A stretch of DNA of 64,000 nucleotides from Turbatrix aceti (taxonomy: Eukaryota; Nematoda; Chromadorea; Rhabditida; Panagrolaimidae). The stretch lies in the NCBI GenBank assembly GCA_963969345.1, contig OZ017767.1, forward strand, positions 2,232,001 to 2,296,000. Reading direction: 5' to 3'. Below the pieces are notes generated by a model. The model saw nothing but the letters and a program-made list of their open reading frames with translations, searched no databases and was not told where the DNA came from. This document shows positions 31,369 to 43,324 of this stretch, piece after piece; positions within the stretch are counted from its first letter, which is position 1, and each line of letters opens with the position of its first letter. A program made the position numbers and the translations under genes.

Positions 31369-31686
31369 ATATAATAAAATCGGCAAAATTGACAAGCTTA
31401 CTTCAATTTTCAAATCACTTTCCAACTTTTCCGGAAAACACGACATTTTACTTCTGGAAAATCATGTCGTCAAAAAAAAAGTATGATTTCGTTACATTTA
31501 CATCTGTGATGACGACACGGATGTAATTTTGTCAAAATTAGGCAAAACTGAAAATGACTCTTCATTTTTCAGGTCGCAAAACAAAATATGCGTTTTTGAA
31601 GGAAACAGCTTCTTCATGAAGTAATCTTTATAAAAACGATGAAAAAAAAAGCTAGTAGAAAAAATTTTTATAGTCCGCGTCCTATA
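31369..31686 (-). repeat. Inverse copy of the spacer unit Q
   Basis: Reverse complement of 30047-30364, including the 32-base terminus. The join to the right arm at 31368/31369 cuts off the outer part of the arm's own terminus. Confidence 0.8.
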
Positions 31687-31887
31687 TACTAGCAGAAGTT
31701 TTTGGTGTTATTAACTGATTTGATAAAAAGGCTTTATTTCATACTTCAGGGCTAACTTGGTGCACAATTAACATCAAGGAGTACAAATGACATCAGTCCG
31801 TAATAATTGACACAAAAAATACATAACCCGACCTTAAACTTTTTACAGAAAGTGCCCCAAAAAGTAATACGAGAAGAAAACAACAGC

Positions 31888-34677
31888 TCATGCACGCGCA
31901 CAAGTCTGATGTTGCTGCACTTGTTTTTTCGTTGCCTTTGGAATGTTGCGAAACCCGTCGGGAACGTCGCCGAGGATCGAGTGCCACTGGCCGACGGCGT
32001 GCGGCATCTAAAAGAAAAACACTGTTACCCTCGTAAGTTCTGTATTTTTTCAGAACTTACGTTGTCCTCAGCACGGTGCCTCAGAATGCTGTCAGGCCCG
32101 GCAGCGTCCTCGGGTGTCAGCAGGTTGAAGGTAGCTTTGACGACAGAAAATACCTGTTCCCACTGCTGACGGCCTTCTTTGGTCGGTGATTCTTTGCCCA
32201 GCACGCAGCATCCGAGAAGATCGTCACTGCCAATTCTGGAATTGAACTTTTTTTCACTGATGAACAGGATTTATTTTTCGAAAAAAAAGATATACGATAA
32301 TTTTTTTATTTTTTGGTTAAAACTGCTTATTCATTACATGTACGCTTTTATGGTCAAATAATTTTTTATACTTAAAGAAATTTTCAAGATCTTAGGTTAC
32401 TAAAAAAACTTCAAAAAAAATTTTTTAAATCATAAACGCTTACTGCAAAATTGATTTATAAATACATTTTTAGAAAAACTGAAATTTCTGATGTACTACA
32501 TAAATAATTTTTAAATTAACGAGTAATTTTTAAATTTTAAATTAAATTAACTGGTTTTAAAAAAACTATCTAAAACCAGTTAACTATGGTTCAGTTATTT
32601 ATAAATATTTATATAACTGTCGCTGCTAATATTTATGTATATCACTGTCGCCGCTGAGGTCATATGCACAAACCTGTCCCAATCCATGACCTGAATGAGT
32701 ATATTTGTCTCATCAATCTGACTTGGTGGAAGATCAAATTCCAGGCACTCGTGGTAGACTGGATTGAGGTTGGCGCGCTTGATGGATGTCTTGCGAAGCT
32801 TGATGCGGCGTCGCTGGTAGATTTGCTCGCATCTCACGTAGGGATCTGTAAATTTTGAAAATTTGAGATTTTTGATCTTGTTTTCATGTTGAATAATATT
32901 TGAGTTCACTGTGCTTTACTAAATAGAAAAAAATAAAAAAAACTGAACACGCTCTTTTTTTATTTTTTGATTTCAATAAATTTTAGGTTGTGTAGTTACA
33001 AAAAAAGATAAAAACTGAGCCGTTCTGTTACAAAAATTATGTTACAAAAAAACTTCACTGAGTTACGTCGCTTATTTTTTTATTTGCTCACCTGAAGCCC
33101 CGGTGATATCCATAGGTCTTAGATTGTACGCCTTTGCGACCGTGATATACAGCTTCCTGTGTGGAATGGAATAAGCCAGGTAGAGAAGCAAGTCGCCAAA
33201 GTCGTTCTTTTCCTGGGATCCTACGACCTGCATGGTGTACTCCGTCCACTGCAGTAGCTCGGACTTGTCAAAGAGATCCCTCATGATCACGTTTCCGATC
33301 AGCCCGTGTCTCGTGAACCTGTCAAAGTCGTACACCGTGAACTGCAGCATCCGATTTGCCAAGTTGTTGTAAGCGACGTCAAAACTGAACATCTCGTTAA
33401 ATTCCGGATCCGCGCTTTTCTTGATCATGCGCGTTTTGCAATGGTTTCGGCGCTCCGGAAGGAGGTACATCTTGACGTACGGATGTGGCAGACTCGACTT
33501 GTCCTGGCCAGAGAGGTGATTCGCCCGGAGGACGTGCAGCATGAGCACTCGATGGATAAAGTCGTATCGCAACGAGAAAGTCAGCGTGCCTCGAAAACAG
33601 GATGTCTTGGTTTTTTCATAAGAACCCAATTCGTAGTGCAACACGCTTCGATCGTCGATTTCCCGGTCCCGGTCGTCGCAGAAGCCGTTCTCCATGTTGA
33701 GCTTGAAGAAGGTGTCGTTCTGATCCTGGCTGCTGGTTGACGAGCGACCGGCAATCCGCTGCCAGAAAGATGGCTGCTGGGACTGCGATTGGCTGCAGGG
33801 GCCAAGGAGGGGCTCTTTTGCGCCATTGAAACTGAAATTTAATGATCACTGTTGCGATTGAATCTATGGATGTTTAGGGTTTTGTTAAATATAAAACTGA
33901 TGATTTATATATTTTGTGTAAGAAAAAATGCTAATGTTGTTTGGGGCTGACATCATAATTTAGACACTGATTTGATGTTGAGTTGAACATTTATTTCTGA
34001 TAAAAAAAAAACAAATAGCCTTTTTGGGAGCTACAGTGCCTCTTTAGCTCAGTTGGTAGAGCGTGGGACTTTTAATCCCAAGGCCAAGGGTTCGAGCCCC
34101 TTAGGAGGCGGAAAAACACCTTTTTGCATCATAAAACAGACAAAAATACGTTAGAAAAACTTTTTTATGAATGGCGCAAAAATTAAGACTGATCAGTCAT
34201 GATAGGAGCATTATTTAAACTGATGGAATTATTTTTTTGAAATACAAGGAAAACAGATAAACCAACATACGTGAAAAAGAGCGGAGAATTAGGCGACTGT
34301 GGTGTGTTGCAGATGGACGACCTGTGCTCCATCCAAGGAGGTAGCACGGAGGCAGTTGACAATCCTGCAAAAAAATTAATAAGAATAAATTGTTGTCTGT
34401 TCCATATTGGCATAAAAAAACTGCATATAGCTTTGTACATTGCGCTCATTTTTTTGTTATTATAAATATAAAATTTTTATTGAAGGGTTATAGAAAAACT
34501 TTTCAGGATAAAAATAATGTTTTCGTTTCTTCTATTTGGAAATCAATTAAATATTTATGTAGTATTTATTTTGTTGAATCAACTTTTATTTCCACTGACA
34601 ACAAACAAACCATTATTTTGATGCCGTCGACGGGACGACCTCGTTGATCCACTCCTCTGAATCACCGTATTTGGCAT
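31888..34677 (-). CDS. Synaptotagmin-type double-C2 protein, proximal isoform
   Basis: Exons on the minus strand: 34611-34677, 34271-34364, 33092-33831, 32674-32845, 32061-32235, 31888-32007; 455 residues with all phases consistent. C2A runs from RGTLTFSLRYDF to TMQVVGSQ, C2B from DLLLYLAYSIPHRKLYI to the end. C2B keeps five acidic calcium-binding positions (PMDITGASDPYV; VMDWDRIGSDD). C2A has lost two: SDPYV is PHPYV and the KHD of loop 3 is RHG, so its calcium binding is probably impaired. The C terminus has the family LRH...QWH.L motif; a loop before it is about 25 residues longer than usual. This isoform starts with a basic leader (MPNTVIQRSGSTRSS) and has no membrane span. Synaptotagmins act in calcium-triggered vesicle fusion. 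Confidence 0.82.
32236..32673. other. Intron of the synaptotagmin-type gene
   Basis: 438 bases, AT-rich, no embedded feature seen. Confidence 0.6.
34038..34110 (+). tRNA. trnK-UUU: tRNA-Lys (UUU), copy 2
   Basis: Same 73 bases as copy 1. It lies in an intron of the synaptotagmin-type gene (33832-34270) on the opposite strand. The flanks resemble those of copy 3 for about 100 bases upstream (GCTAATGTTGT, then ACACTGATTTGA), so the two arose by a segment duplication rather than by insertion of a bare tRNA. Confidence 0.95.
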
Positions 34678-37600
34678 CCTTGGAAAAGAACAAAATTTTA
34701 GTTTTTATAAATTAACTGATACCGTTGTCAAAAAAAAAAATATTTATGCGCCAAAAAAAAGTTCACACCACGCGACACATGTTTTTTCCGGCAACAACCA
34801 CCAGAAAGGGAAAACACAATAGTTGCATCAATTAGGCGACATTGTTTGATGACCCCTGCCACCGGATGGAAGACCCAACAATGCCCCTTAACTTTCCCTC
34901 TGCCAGCTTTTTTTGGAAATTGGAAGGTGACGCGCTAAAAGCCGAGAAAACCCATAAACTTCGACGAAATGCATAACAATTGTCGGCTTTTTTAGGGCAT
35001 TCGATAAAAAACTGTGCCTTTTTTCGGGAATAAACACCATTTGATTTATGGGATTTTGTCGTGTTTTATGGTGAGATTTGAAAAGAAAACTGAAGGTGCC
35101 AATAAATCTCAAAATGTAAAATTTGAAAGACAAATAATAACAATTTTTAATTTAAAATTTCAGAAGCAAACATTGAAAAAATACTAAACTGGTTTATTGA
35201 TGAAATAAAGGTAGAAACATTTTTTACAATTTAAAAAAACTGACGAGAGATAATGTATTTAAAAAAAAAGGAAAAATTTTTAAAAATACTAAATTTATTT
35301 AATTTCGATTTTCTAATTGAGTAAATTCTGGTCTAATTTTTTCCTAATATGCACCAAACATGTTATTCGTTGTTTTTATACTAACAACAACAACCTGCAT
35401 TTTTTATCATAACTGTTTGCGATGGTGTATAGGTGTAATATGATACCCCAAAGATTGAAAGTCCGAGACAACAAACACAAAAGGTGACGACACAGACATT
35501 CCCCGTCGGTTCCCTGTCGGATTAGCTTGATGGAACAAAAGAAAACGGCAGCTATAAATACAACTCTCAAGTTGAATAAAAGTATGTATGAAAACTGACG
35601 ACAGGTTTATTGGACTACATATTCAACCACCAACAGCCTTTAAAAAAACATAGTAACTTGAAGGCATACGTAAATTTTTTCTTCCTATTTTTTAGGTTCA
35701 TCCTGCCCGAGCAACAAAAGCGGCAAATTCGATACCCCAAAATTGGTAGCAATCAAATTACCGCTTCTTTGGGGTGGAAAAGTGCGGCAAAAAAATAAAA
35801 TAAGTTCAAACGAAAAAAAAGCAGGCGTGCTAAGTTGTGAAAAATGGGTGTAGTTAAACGGATTCCTGCGTATCAGTGTCGTCTTTCTTTTCTTTTTACT
35901 TTGCTCAAGGTTTGAAAAAAACTACTGCTGTTAATTACATAGATGATGACTGAATAACTGTGCCCACTTTTATCGTGCAAGCTCTGACGTTAATTTCATT
36001 TAAAAAAGTGAAAAAAAAAGTTTTCAAAATCTTGTAAAATCAAAAAAAAGTTAACTGATAGATTTTATGTTTTTTTCATTAACCAAAAGTTTAGAATACA
36101 AAAATAATACCAAAATCCAAAACACAGATCCCCGGTTATCCTACCAATACTAAATATAAATACATACCCATATCACACGCAGCACTTTATCCTCAAAAAA
36201 AAATTTTAAGCCCACTTTAGTCTGTTACACCACCGACAAATGTCAAACAACAACACAAAAAATCTCAGTGGATGACGACAATGTCGTTGAAATGCTAATT
36301 GAAAGCAAATATTTACGATACCACCCAGGAGAGCCCTGTTCTTGTCTGTGTCTCGCCTTGCCTACATGCATACACGGCCCCGTCAGACATGACACGGAAG
36401 AAAGAGACACATCATGGCGGGTAAATCTCTTCTGTATTACCCGGGAGACTGAAGTTCGAAATGGGTTTAGGCCTGACTGAATGTGATGTTATTTTTTTAA
36501 ATGCGAATTTTCTAAATAACTGTTCCAGTATCAGGATATAAAAAATGCGTTTGTAATAGCATATGTATTTGTTAAAAAAAGCAATTTAGAATTTCTGATA
36601 GCATGCAATTGATCAAAAAATTCTGTTCTGCACATTAAAAATAACAAGTGACCCTCATATGTCACTCACGGTGAAGGCATCAAAATGAAGCTTGCAAGGT
36701 GAAATGTCATGAGTGTGCTTTGGAACTCGCAAAAAACGCCTCACATCGATGCAAACAGCAAATTTTAGGTTTGGGTAGCTTCTTTTTCTTCACTGTGAAA
36801 AATTTCTACTGATTTGGGCACAAGTGTAAAGAAAAACTACATATTTTAACTGTTCTGTTTCCTTATAATAAACTTAAAAAAATTATTTATTGAAAAAATT
36901 TGTTGTCATTAAAAATGTAACTGTCAGGATTATGACCAATTTTTTTTAAACAATTTTTCTGAAACATACTAATTTTGATTGGACACATTCCGTAAATTTT
37001 AAAAGCTACACCTAGTAAAAATCGCGAAACTGCGTTTTTAGGAATGACGTTTACGCCGCCAACGCTGTCGAGCATCAGTCAACCTCCCAAAAAAAAATTT
37101 CTGCGACTCGGAGCGGAGATTTATCAAAATCCGAACAGCTTGCCTCCTCCCTCACACATCGCATGGGTGAGACCATCTGGGTGGGGGGAAGGTTTGAGTC
37201 CGTTTGACATATGGCCTGCAGACAGCAAAAATCAAGCGAACGCATTCCCTGCCCCCGAGGCAACAGCACGCCAGCAAGCATTATCGCCATGGGCTTCGTC
37301 AAAGTTTATATATTTTTTTATATTTTTTTTCACTCACTTGCATGTGTGCAAATGCGTTTGCTCGCTTTCTGCTGGGGACAGGGATAAGCAAACGTTTTCG
37401 AACTTTTTGGTTTTTGATCTGGGAAAGAAAACTGATCGCTTCAAGAGGGATAAATATTTTGAATCGCAGATCGTTTTTTAATACACTGTTTGTCAAAATC
37501 TCGAAATCAAAAAAATGTTATAAAGCTAAATTTCGGAAACTGTAAAATCTTTGTTATTGCAAAAAAATAAACTCAGAACCCAAATATAATCAAACTATAA

Positions 37601-40600
37601 GGAAGAAAGTATCTTGGAACCTAATAATCGCTTCCAAGAAAAAAACCAGAACGTGACAAAAGTCAACAAATCCCCCCAAAACAACAATTCAAAACAATCC
37701 TGCGTGCAATACAGAACGACATAAAAAATAAATATTCCTTCCTTGTCGTCTTCCGCGCTTTACTTTTACCCCTGACATTCGGTGCTTAACCGCTATCACG
37801 TCTGGGATGGCACAGAAAAGTGCCGTTGTTAACCGAGCTCCTCTTTTATGTACAAACGAGCTCCGACAACGACGACTCGGAGTCAGTGGTGGGCTGGTTG
37901 ACGGGTGACGGAAGCATTATGGATGCCACTTCTCGGTGCTAACTAACTAACGCATCCCCCCTCCCGGCGACTTCTTCTTGGGGTGTCCATGTCCGCGTCT
38001 GTGTCGCGTGGACTCGTTGGCTTGGGTTGGTGGATAATTAGCAGTCCGTTGGTCTTGGATGGTTCTCTTGCCACTGGTCTCCCCCGGTTTGACAAGTCTG
38101 GGAGCAAGATGTGAGGACGGGAATGTTGGAGGGGGGTTGGGGTAACAGAAAATTTTGAAACAAGGAAAAAACTGCTTTTAACATGTTTTATGAGTTACGG
38201 TAAGGTTACGGTACACTGTGCTCGTACGTTTTTTAAAATTAAATTTTAAATTTAAAAATGTGTTCAATCTTAAAAGATTTTTTGATACAATCAATGCAAA
38301 AAGTAAACGACTAAACTTAACTGAAAAAAAACGTTCTTTTTGAAAAGTAAATAGCATAAACAACTATTTTGGTAACTTTTCGAATTAAAAAATTTTTAAC
38401 TGGAGCTCATCAAACCTTAGGTAAAATTTTTTTGTTAAACTGATTTTTCCAAGCACAGAAAATAAATCGTAGCTAGATTTCGGTACATAAAACATCTTTG
38501 TTTTGGTGTATTTCCATTTTTTTTCAGAAAAGGTAACATTTACCGTCATCTTAAAATTTCTATGCAAACAACAACCAAAAATTTGTTATTTCTAATTCCA
38601 AAAATAACACGCAAAAAGAACAACTCCCAGGAGACAAACAGGATCGCTGTTCTGGGTATTAAAATGCCAGAACACGCAGCAAACAGGCATATGTATTTTC
38701 CAAAATTATGTAACCCCCGTAAAAAAGTCAAAAGCTTCGACAAGGTTTAAAAAATGCAACTGCGTTTTTAAGGAAATTTTCTTACATACATCAGTCTGTG
38801 TAACTGTTCTCTCATGTCCGACATAATCCCCATTAGATCCAATAAAACAATGCGGATTCTTCAGAATTCATTTGAATAACTTTTCTCCATAATGGAATTT
38901 TTTGGGAGTAAAAAGTGTCGTAAAAAGTGTAATTAGAACAGGATTAAAAACTACGCAATGAACAGAACGAATAATTAAATAATTACTAAAGAAAAAAAGA
39001 AAGTTCAATCGGAGGAAAAAAACAGATTCATAAATACAAACTGTAAAATGTGTACAAACTGGTACGTATTATTTTGTTGTCTTCATCCCCCTGGATCAAG
39101 TTCATTGTGCAATAAAAAACTGTTTTAGTGTATCGCTTTTACGGCAGTTTTTTAATACATACCAAATTAATCCGAGTCCCGCCCTGACAATGCATACCGT
39201 CATGAAAGAATGTTCAAAACTTTTTATTTTTGCCAAAAAAAATGAACACGCATTCCAGAAAAAACCGAATATTACGTGCCGGATCCAAGTTAGTACCGGT
39301 CGCAAAAAAATATTTAGAGAACAGGCGGTCTCTGTTATATAGCCATATACGTCAGCGCACATGTATAATAAAACAACAGAAAAAAGCTATGAATAATTAC
39401 ATGAGTAAGATGGCATTTTTTTCCGAAAAACAAAGAAGACGGTTAGGTACTTATACTATCAGGCTTGTTCTTGGTATGCATTGGAAATAAATACTGGCAA
39501 ACTTTTTAATTTTTGTACGTTGAAAAAAACTGGGTAGATCATTGTAATATGCAACATTCCTTTTTAAAAAATCGACATTGATTTTGATCGATCACTGCGC
39601 CAAATCTTTCATGTAAAAATTACACTAATTCTGCAATCATCAACATTTTTTTAGCAAACCGAAATCACAATCCAACTAAAAAAAATGTTCAGACAATACA
39701 TATCCCGGTCGCTATCGGAGTCCAAAAATCACATCACATAAGACAAACTGTGATATGGTTCAAAAACAATATAATATAACGGAAAGTTAAAAATTAGTAT
39801 CAACACTGCCACGCGCTACTTTACTATGTATTTACCTTCAATTAAATTTCTCTTTTTTCTTCCCGATAAAAAAACCAGTCACGCAAGCGCCCCAAAAATA
39901 CAAAATATTCCCCTGACGATCGTCGGCTGAAGGAAAAAAATAGTAGCCAAGATTAAACAAAACGAACAAGCACGCGTCCTCTCAAGTACCTATTATAAGT
40001 ACACGCAACAAAAAGGAGTTAGTTGCCTCCGCTGTTCACGTGAAAAGCGCAGTCTGCCTACGGCACTGCATAGGTGCGTTGCAAGGTGCAGAAAAAAAAC
40101 GACCACAAAAAGAGGCAGATTTTTCTCTCCTCAAAGCTGTAGCGGCAAATGCACAAAGACAATGAGATGAGTATAAAGGGAGAAAAGACAAAAGAAAAGT
40201 CAAGGGGGTTGCCCTTGACGCCGGCTTGGTCCGTCTTTCTGAAGCAAAGCGAAGGAGAGTGAAGATGAGCCAGAACAGAACGACAGGTGAACCCGGGAAT
40301 GTATCATTGTATTTAGTATTTTTGTATTGTTTTTGTAATTTAACTGCATAGCTTTTCGATTTGTTTGTAGATGTTTTTTAGATAAAAACAAAGCAAGAAA
40401 AAAAACCTCAAAAACCTCAAAAATTCCAAAAATTAACTATTTTTTGGTCTTTTTGCCAACCAAGTTTATATTTATTGCACTAACTTTGCAAAAATTAAAC
40501 ATCTCAAAAAAACGCATCCGGTGGTACCGAAAAAAATGCTGCACTTGCCTGCGTAGCAAACTTCCCTAAACCGATGCAAACTGAAAACTAATTTCCGAAT

Positions 40601-42627
40601 GATGGAACGATCTGGTTGATGTTCCAGAGATCACCTAATCTTCAGCCCGTATGAAACGTTTTGTCGCGTAACAATAACGCAAAATTGTACTTTTAAGCAG
40701 TACAATTTTGGGTTTAGAAAATATTATAGATACTTCACATTCTTAAACTGTGCAATAAATGTGTTGTAAATTTGTGGCATTTTTGTGATGGTAAATTTGT
40801 CGGAAATGACACAAAACTATAAAAGTACGGATAAAGTTTAAAAAAAACTGAGGACTATTGGATTTTGGGAAACATTTTGTCTATCGTTTGTGATCATAAT
40901 TTTATTTGAAAACAAACGATTTTTTTAAAAAGTATTCTTACGTAATATGTACATAATAATTTAGAGTATATTTAAAATTTAAACTGGTTTAAACAGGTCA
41001 AGTTAGTAAAAAATTAACGCTTCAAAACAAAACCAAAAACACACTCAAAATGTTTCAAACCCGCATTTAAGCACAAAACGAAACAAACCCAAACAGGCAT
41101 CCTAAAAACTAACATTTTGCTATGTCAATGTAAACTCATTTTAAAATCAACACTGTATGAAGTTTTCCACGCGATCAGTCATCCATGAAAAAAAATTAAT
41201 ATTTGGCAAACGGTTGGTTGAGGAAGAACAAAAGCGCAAAACTGTTCTATAAGCATCCCAAAATTAGACCACGCACGAAAGGAGTGATTTTTGTTTTGCA
41301 AAAAAAACTGAGGCGAGCCAAAAAAGCTCTAAAATTATAAAACACAAGCTTAAATTTATTTAAAAACGGAGTAGCGTTTTACTAGACCAAAAACGACATG
41401 CAACACCAAAAAAAGAGGGTTGTTGCATTTTTCAATTAACCGCACTTAACTTGGTGGTGGTGGTGTAAAGCGGCATGGCGTGATGTCACGGCAGGGAATA
41501 GGCTTGTCTCCGGGGCACGTGCACACAGACAAACCCCGTCGCTACTCCAAACAGAAGATTGATCTGCCGAGGGTGGTAGTGGTGGTGGCATTGTCGCCCC
41601 CTCGCCAGTTATTTTTGTTTTTGTTTGCACATCAAAGCAGGAGGCAGGGCATGTGCCATCGTAAGTACACTCAATGAACACGGAAAACAACAAATGCATG
41701 TATTGGTTCAAAAACTGTTGTCACTATAGTGTTGTCACTATTGTCACTAAAAAAGTAGCGTTCAAGAATAGATTTTTGAAAAAAAGGACGAATAGAGTTA
41801 CCAAAAAAGTCAGACATCACAAATTTATGAAAAAAGAGTCCTTTTAGGCATTTCGATCATCATTCATCTCAAAATTTAAAAAAAACCTAAACGGTACAAA
41901 AAAAAACTGACAATGTGTTCATTTGGAAAGCAAAGTAATTTTATTAAAACTTTTCCAAGAAGTAGCACAACTCGTACTTTATAATGGTTAATTTATAATG
42001 CTGGAGTCAAGATTATTAATATTTACAAAGCAAACAGCTGTTCGGAAGAAAACCTTGCCAAATCAACTGCCCGTGACAACTTTGATTATTTATTAAATTT
42101 TAACAATTATTTATAAATAATGGATAAAAAACTGCCCCAAATGTTTAACTGGAAGGTAAAACCTAACAACAAATTTTTAAAAACACAAAAAAGAATTTGA
42201 AAAAATATTAAATAAATTTGATTGCATTCTTAAGTTGATCAAGAACAAAATTCGCGCAACGAATAAAAAAAATTAGTAATTGAAATTGAAATGAGGGATG
42301 CATTTCTTGAAGTACACATCAATCATTTATATCCAAAGTTTGGAGTCCAAACCATACGTTTTGAATAAATATTAACTGGCTACCAAATACTTACATTTTG
42401 CAGAGGGTGTCCCAATTTGTTAAATATTTTAATACAAAAACAAAACATTTTTGTATAAAATATAAAAAGTTTTCAAATATGTTTCAATAAAAATGGTGTA
42501 CAACATAAATAATATTTAACACAATAACTGATAGCAACGTTCGAATTTTAATTTTGTTTTTCATTGTTAAAAAACTACTATACCGGTTATGTTGTGCAAT
42601 AGTACAAATTCAAAACACAAAACTCAC
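34678..42627. other. Long AT-rich region, probably the first intron of the synaptotagmin-type gene
   Basis: 8 kb with no convincing exon on either strand. Several patches are richer in G+C: 36270-36480, 37040-37300, 37740-38160, 40010-40300 and 41440-41670. The first of these hold reading frames without good start or splice context. They might be enhancers or alternative promoters. A minus-strand frame at 41436-41711 is Cys/His-rich at its ends but lacks recognisable domains. Confidence 0.45.
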
Positions 42628-43324
42628 TTGATCGACAGTTTTCAGGTACGATTTGATCCGTGTTAGAAAAACTGATTCTGATTTGCGGCAGTTTTCCGTT
42701 CATCTGGCCGGTGCCATCCTCGGTCAAACTGCCTCGGACGCTTCGTGCTGTCGTAGACGGCGTGCGACGGAAGAAACTCAGTCGCGAAGTGAATGTGCTC
42801 CTCCTCGGCGTCCGGGAGCGTTGGAAATTTCTACGATTGGCGCTTGCAGAGAGAATTTCTTTGTGATGACGCCAGCAATGAACGAAGCAGTAGAATCCGA
42901 CGGAGAGGACGAGAAATACCGTCAAAACCAGGCAAACCACGAGAATGACGAATGCTGACATTTCGTGGAGCCTTACGCCTCGGGGCATGAGCGGGGCTGT
43001 TCTGAAGAGTTCCGGAGGACCCAGGTCGGGGTCGGAGTCGGGGTCAGAGTCGGAGTCGGGGTCGGGGTTGGAGTCCAAATCCGACGAAGCAGTAATCGTG
43101 GCGCCCCCACCGTTGACTTCGAGTGCCTCGATTACCTGGTCCGCGACCCGGCCTTTGAGGTAGACAGCAATAGGAGGCGGAGGCGGAGTCGGAGGTGGAA
43201 TCGTGGTTGTCAGGCGTTCGAGTTTGGATTGGAGAATGTAGTTGACCTGGTGAAAGCGGCCCACGCTGTTGGCCCCCGCGTCGACCACCATCGCGATGAG
43301 CAGCGAGAGCAGCAGCATCGTCAT
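42628..43324 (-). CDS. Distal first exon: signal peptide, luminal linker and membrane span (possible synaptotagmin isoform)
   Basis: One exon of 232 codons plus one base, ending at CAA/GTGAGT. Residues 1-17 form a signal peptide (MTMLLLSLLIAMVVDAG); 42-51 is proline-rich; 82-101 is an acidic Asp-Pro/Ser repeat (SDPDSDPD). Residues 122-148 form a membrane span rich in V, L and F that includes cysteines (131, 146, with 150 just after), and the part after it is basic (RRNFQRSRTPRRS). It ends in phase 1, which fits the acceptor at 34364 exactly. Joining it there gives a 665-residue protein with lumen, membrane span, linker and two C2 domains, the synaptotagmin order. The 8.2 kb intron is long for a nematode, so a separate gene is possible. 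Confidence 0.6.

Larger units (their letters stand above)
29029..31686. mobile_element. Nested foldback element with hairpin repeats and tRNA-like modules
   Basis: A 2.66 kb non-coding element. It starts TATAGGACGCGGACTATAAA (29029) and ends with the reverse complement of the same 32-base sequence (31655-31686). A third, internal copy of this terminus starts at 30047. Inside are two inverted arms, 29042-30050 and 30360-31368, about 1009 bases each, that appear identical on the sections compared. The spacer unit 30047-30364 is repeated in inverse at 31369-31686, so the order is P-Q-P'-Q'. Each arm is itself an imperfect palindrome. The right arm lacks the outer part of its terminus, marking an old recombination junction. 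No transposase was found; mobilisation would need an enzyme supplied from elsewhere. Confidence 0.8.

Noticed and set aside
32061..32235. An extra intron starting at CAG/GTATTT inside the synaptotagmin C2B exon.
   Set aside because: Removing the segment would delete the LRH residues that match the family C terminus; the sequence is open throughout.
34611..34678. An alternative frame of the proximal synaptotagmin exon (DAKYGDSEEWINEVVPSTASK, then stop).
   Set aside because: It would be a terminal exon with no upstream partner, and its frame does not connect to the C2 exons; the frame starting MPNTV connects in phase through the donor at 34611.
41436..41711. A minus-strand frame with cysteines and a histidine run.
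   Set aside because: The His run comes from a simple GGTGGT repeat; no start, splice or domain evidence.
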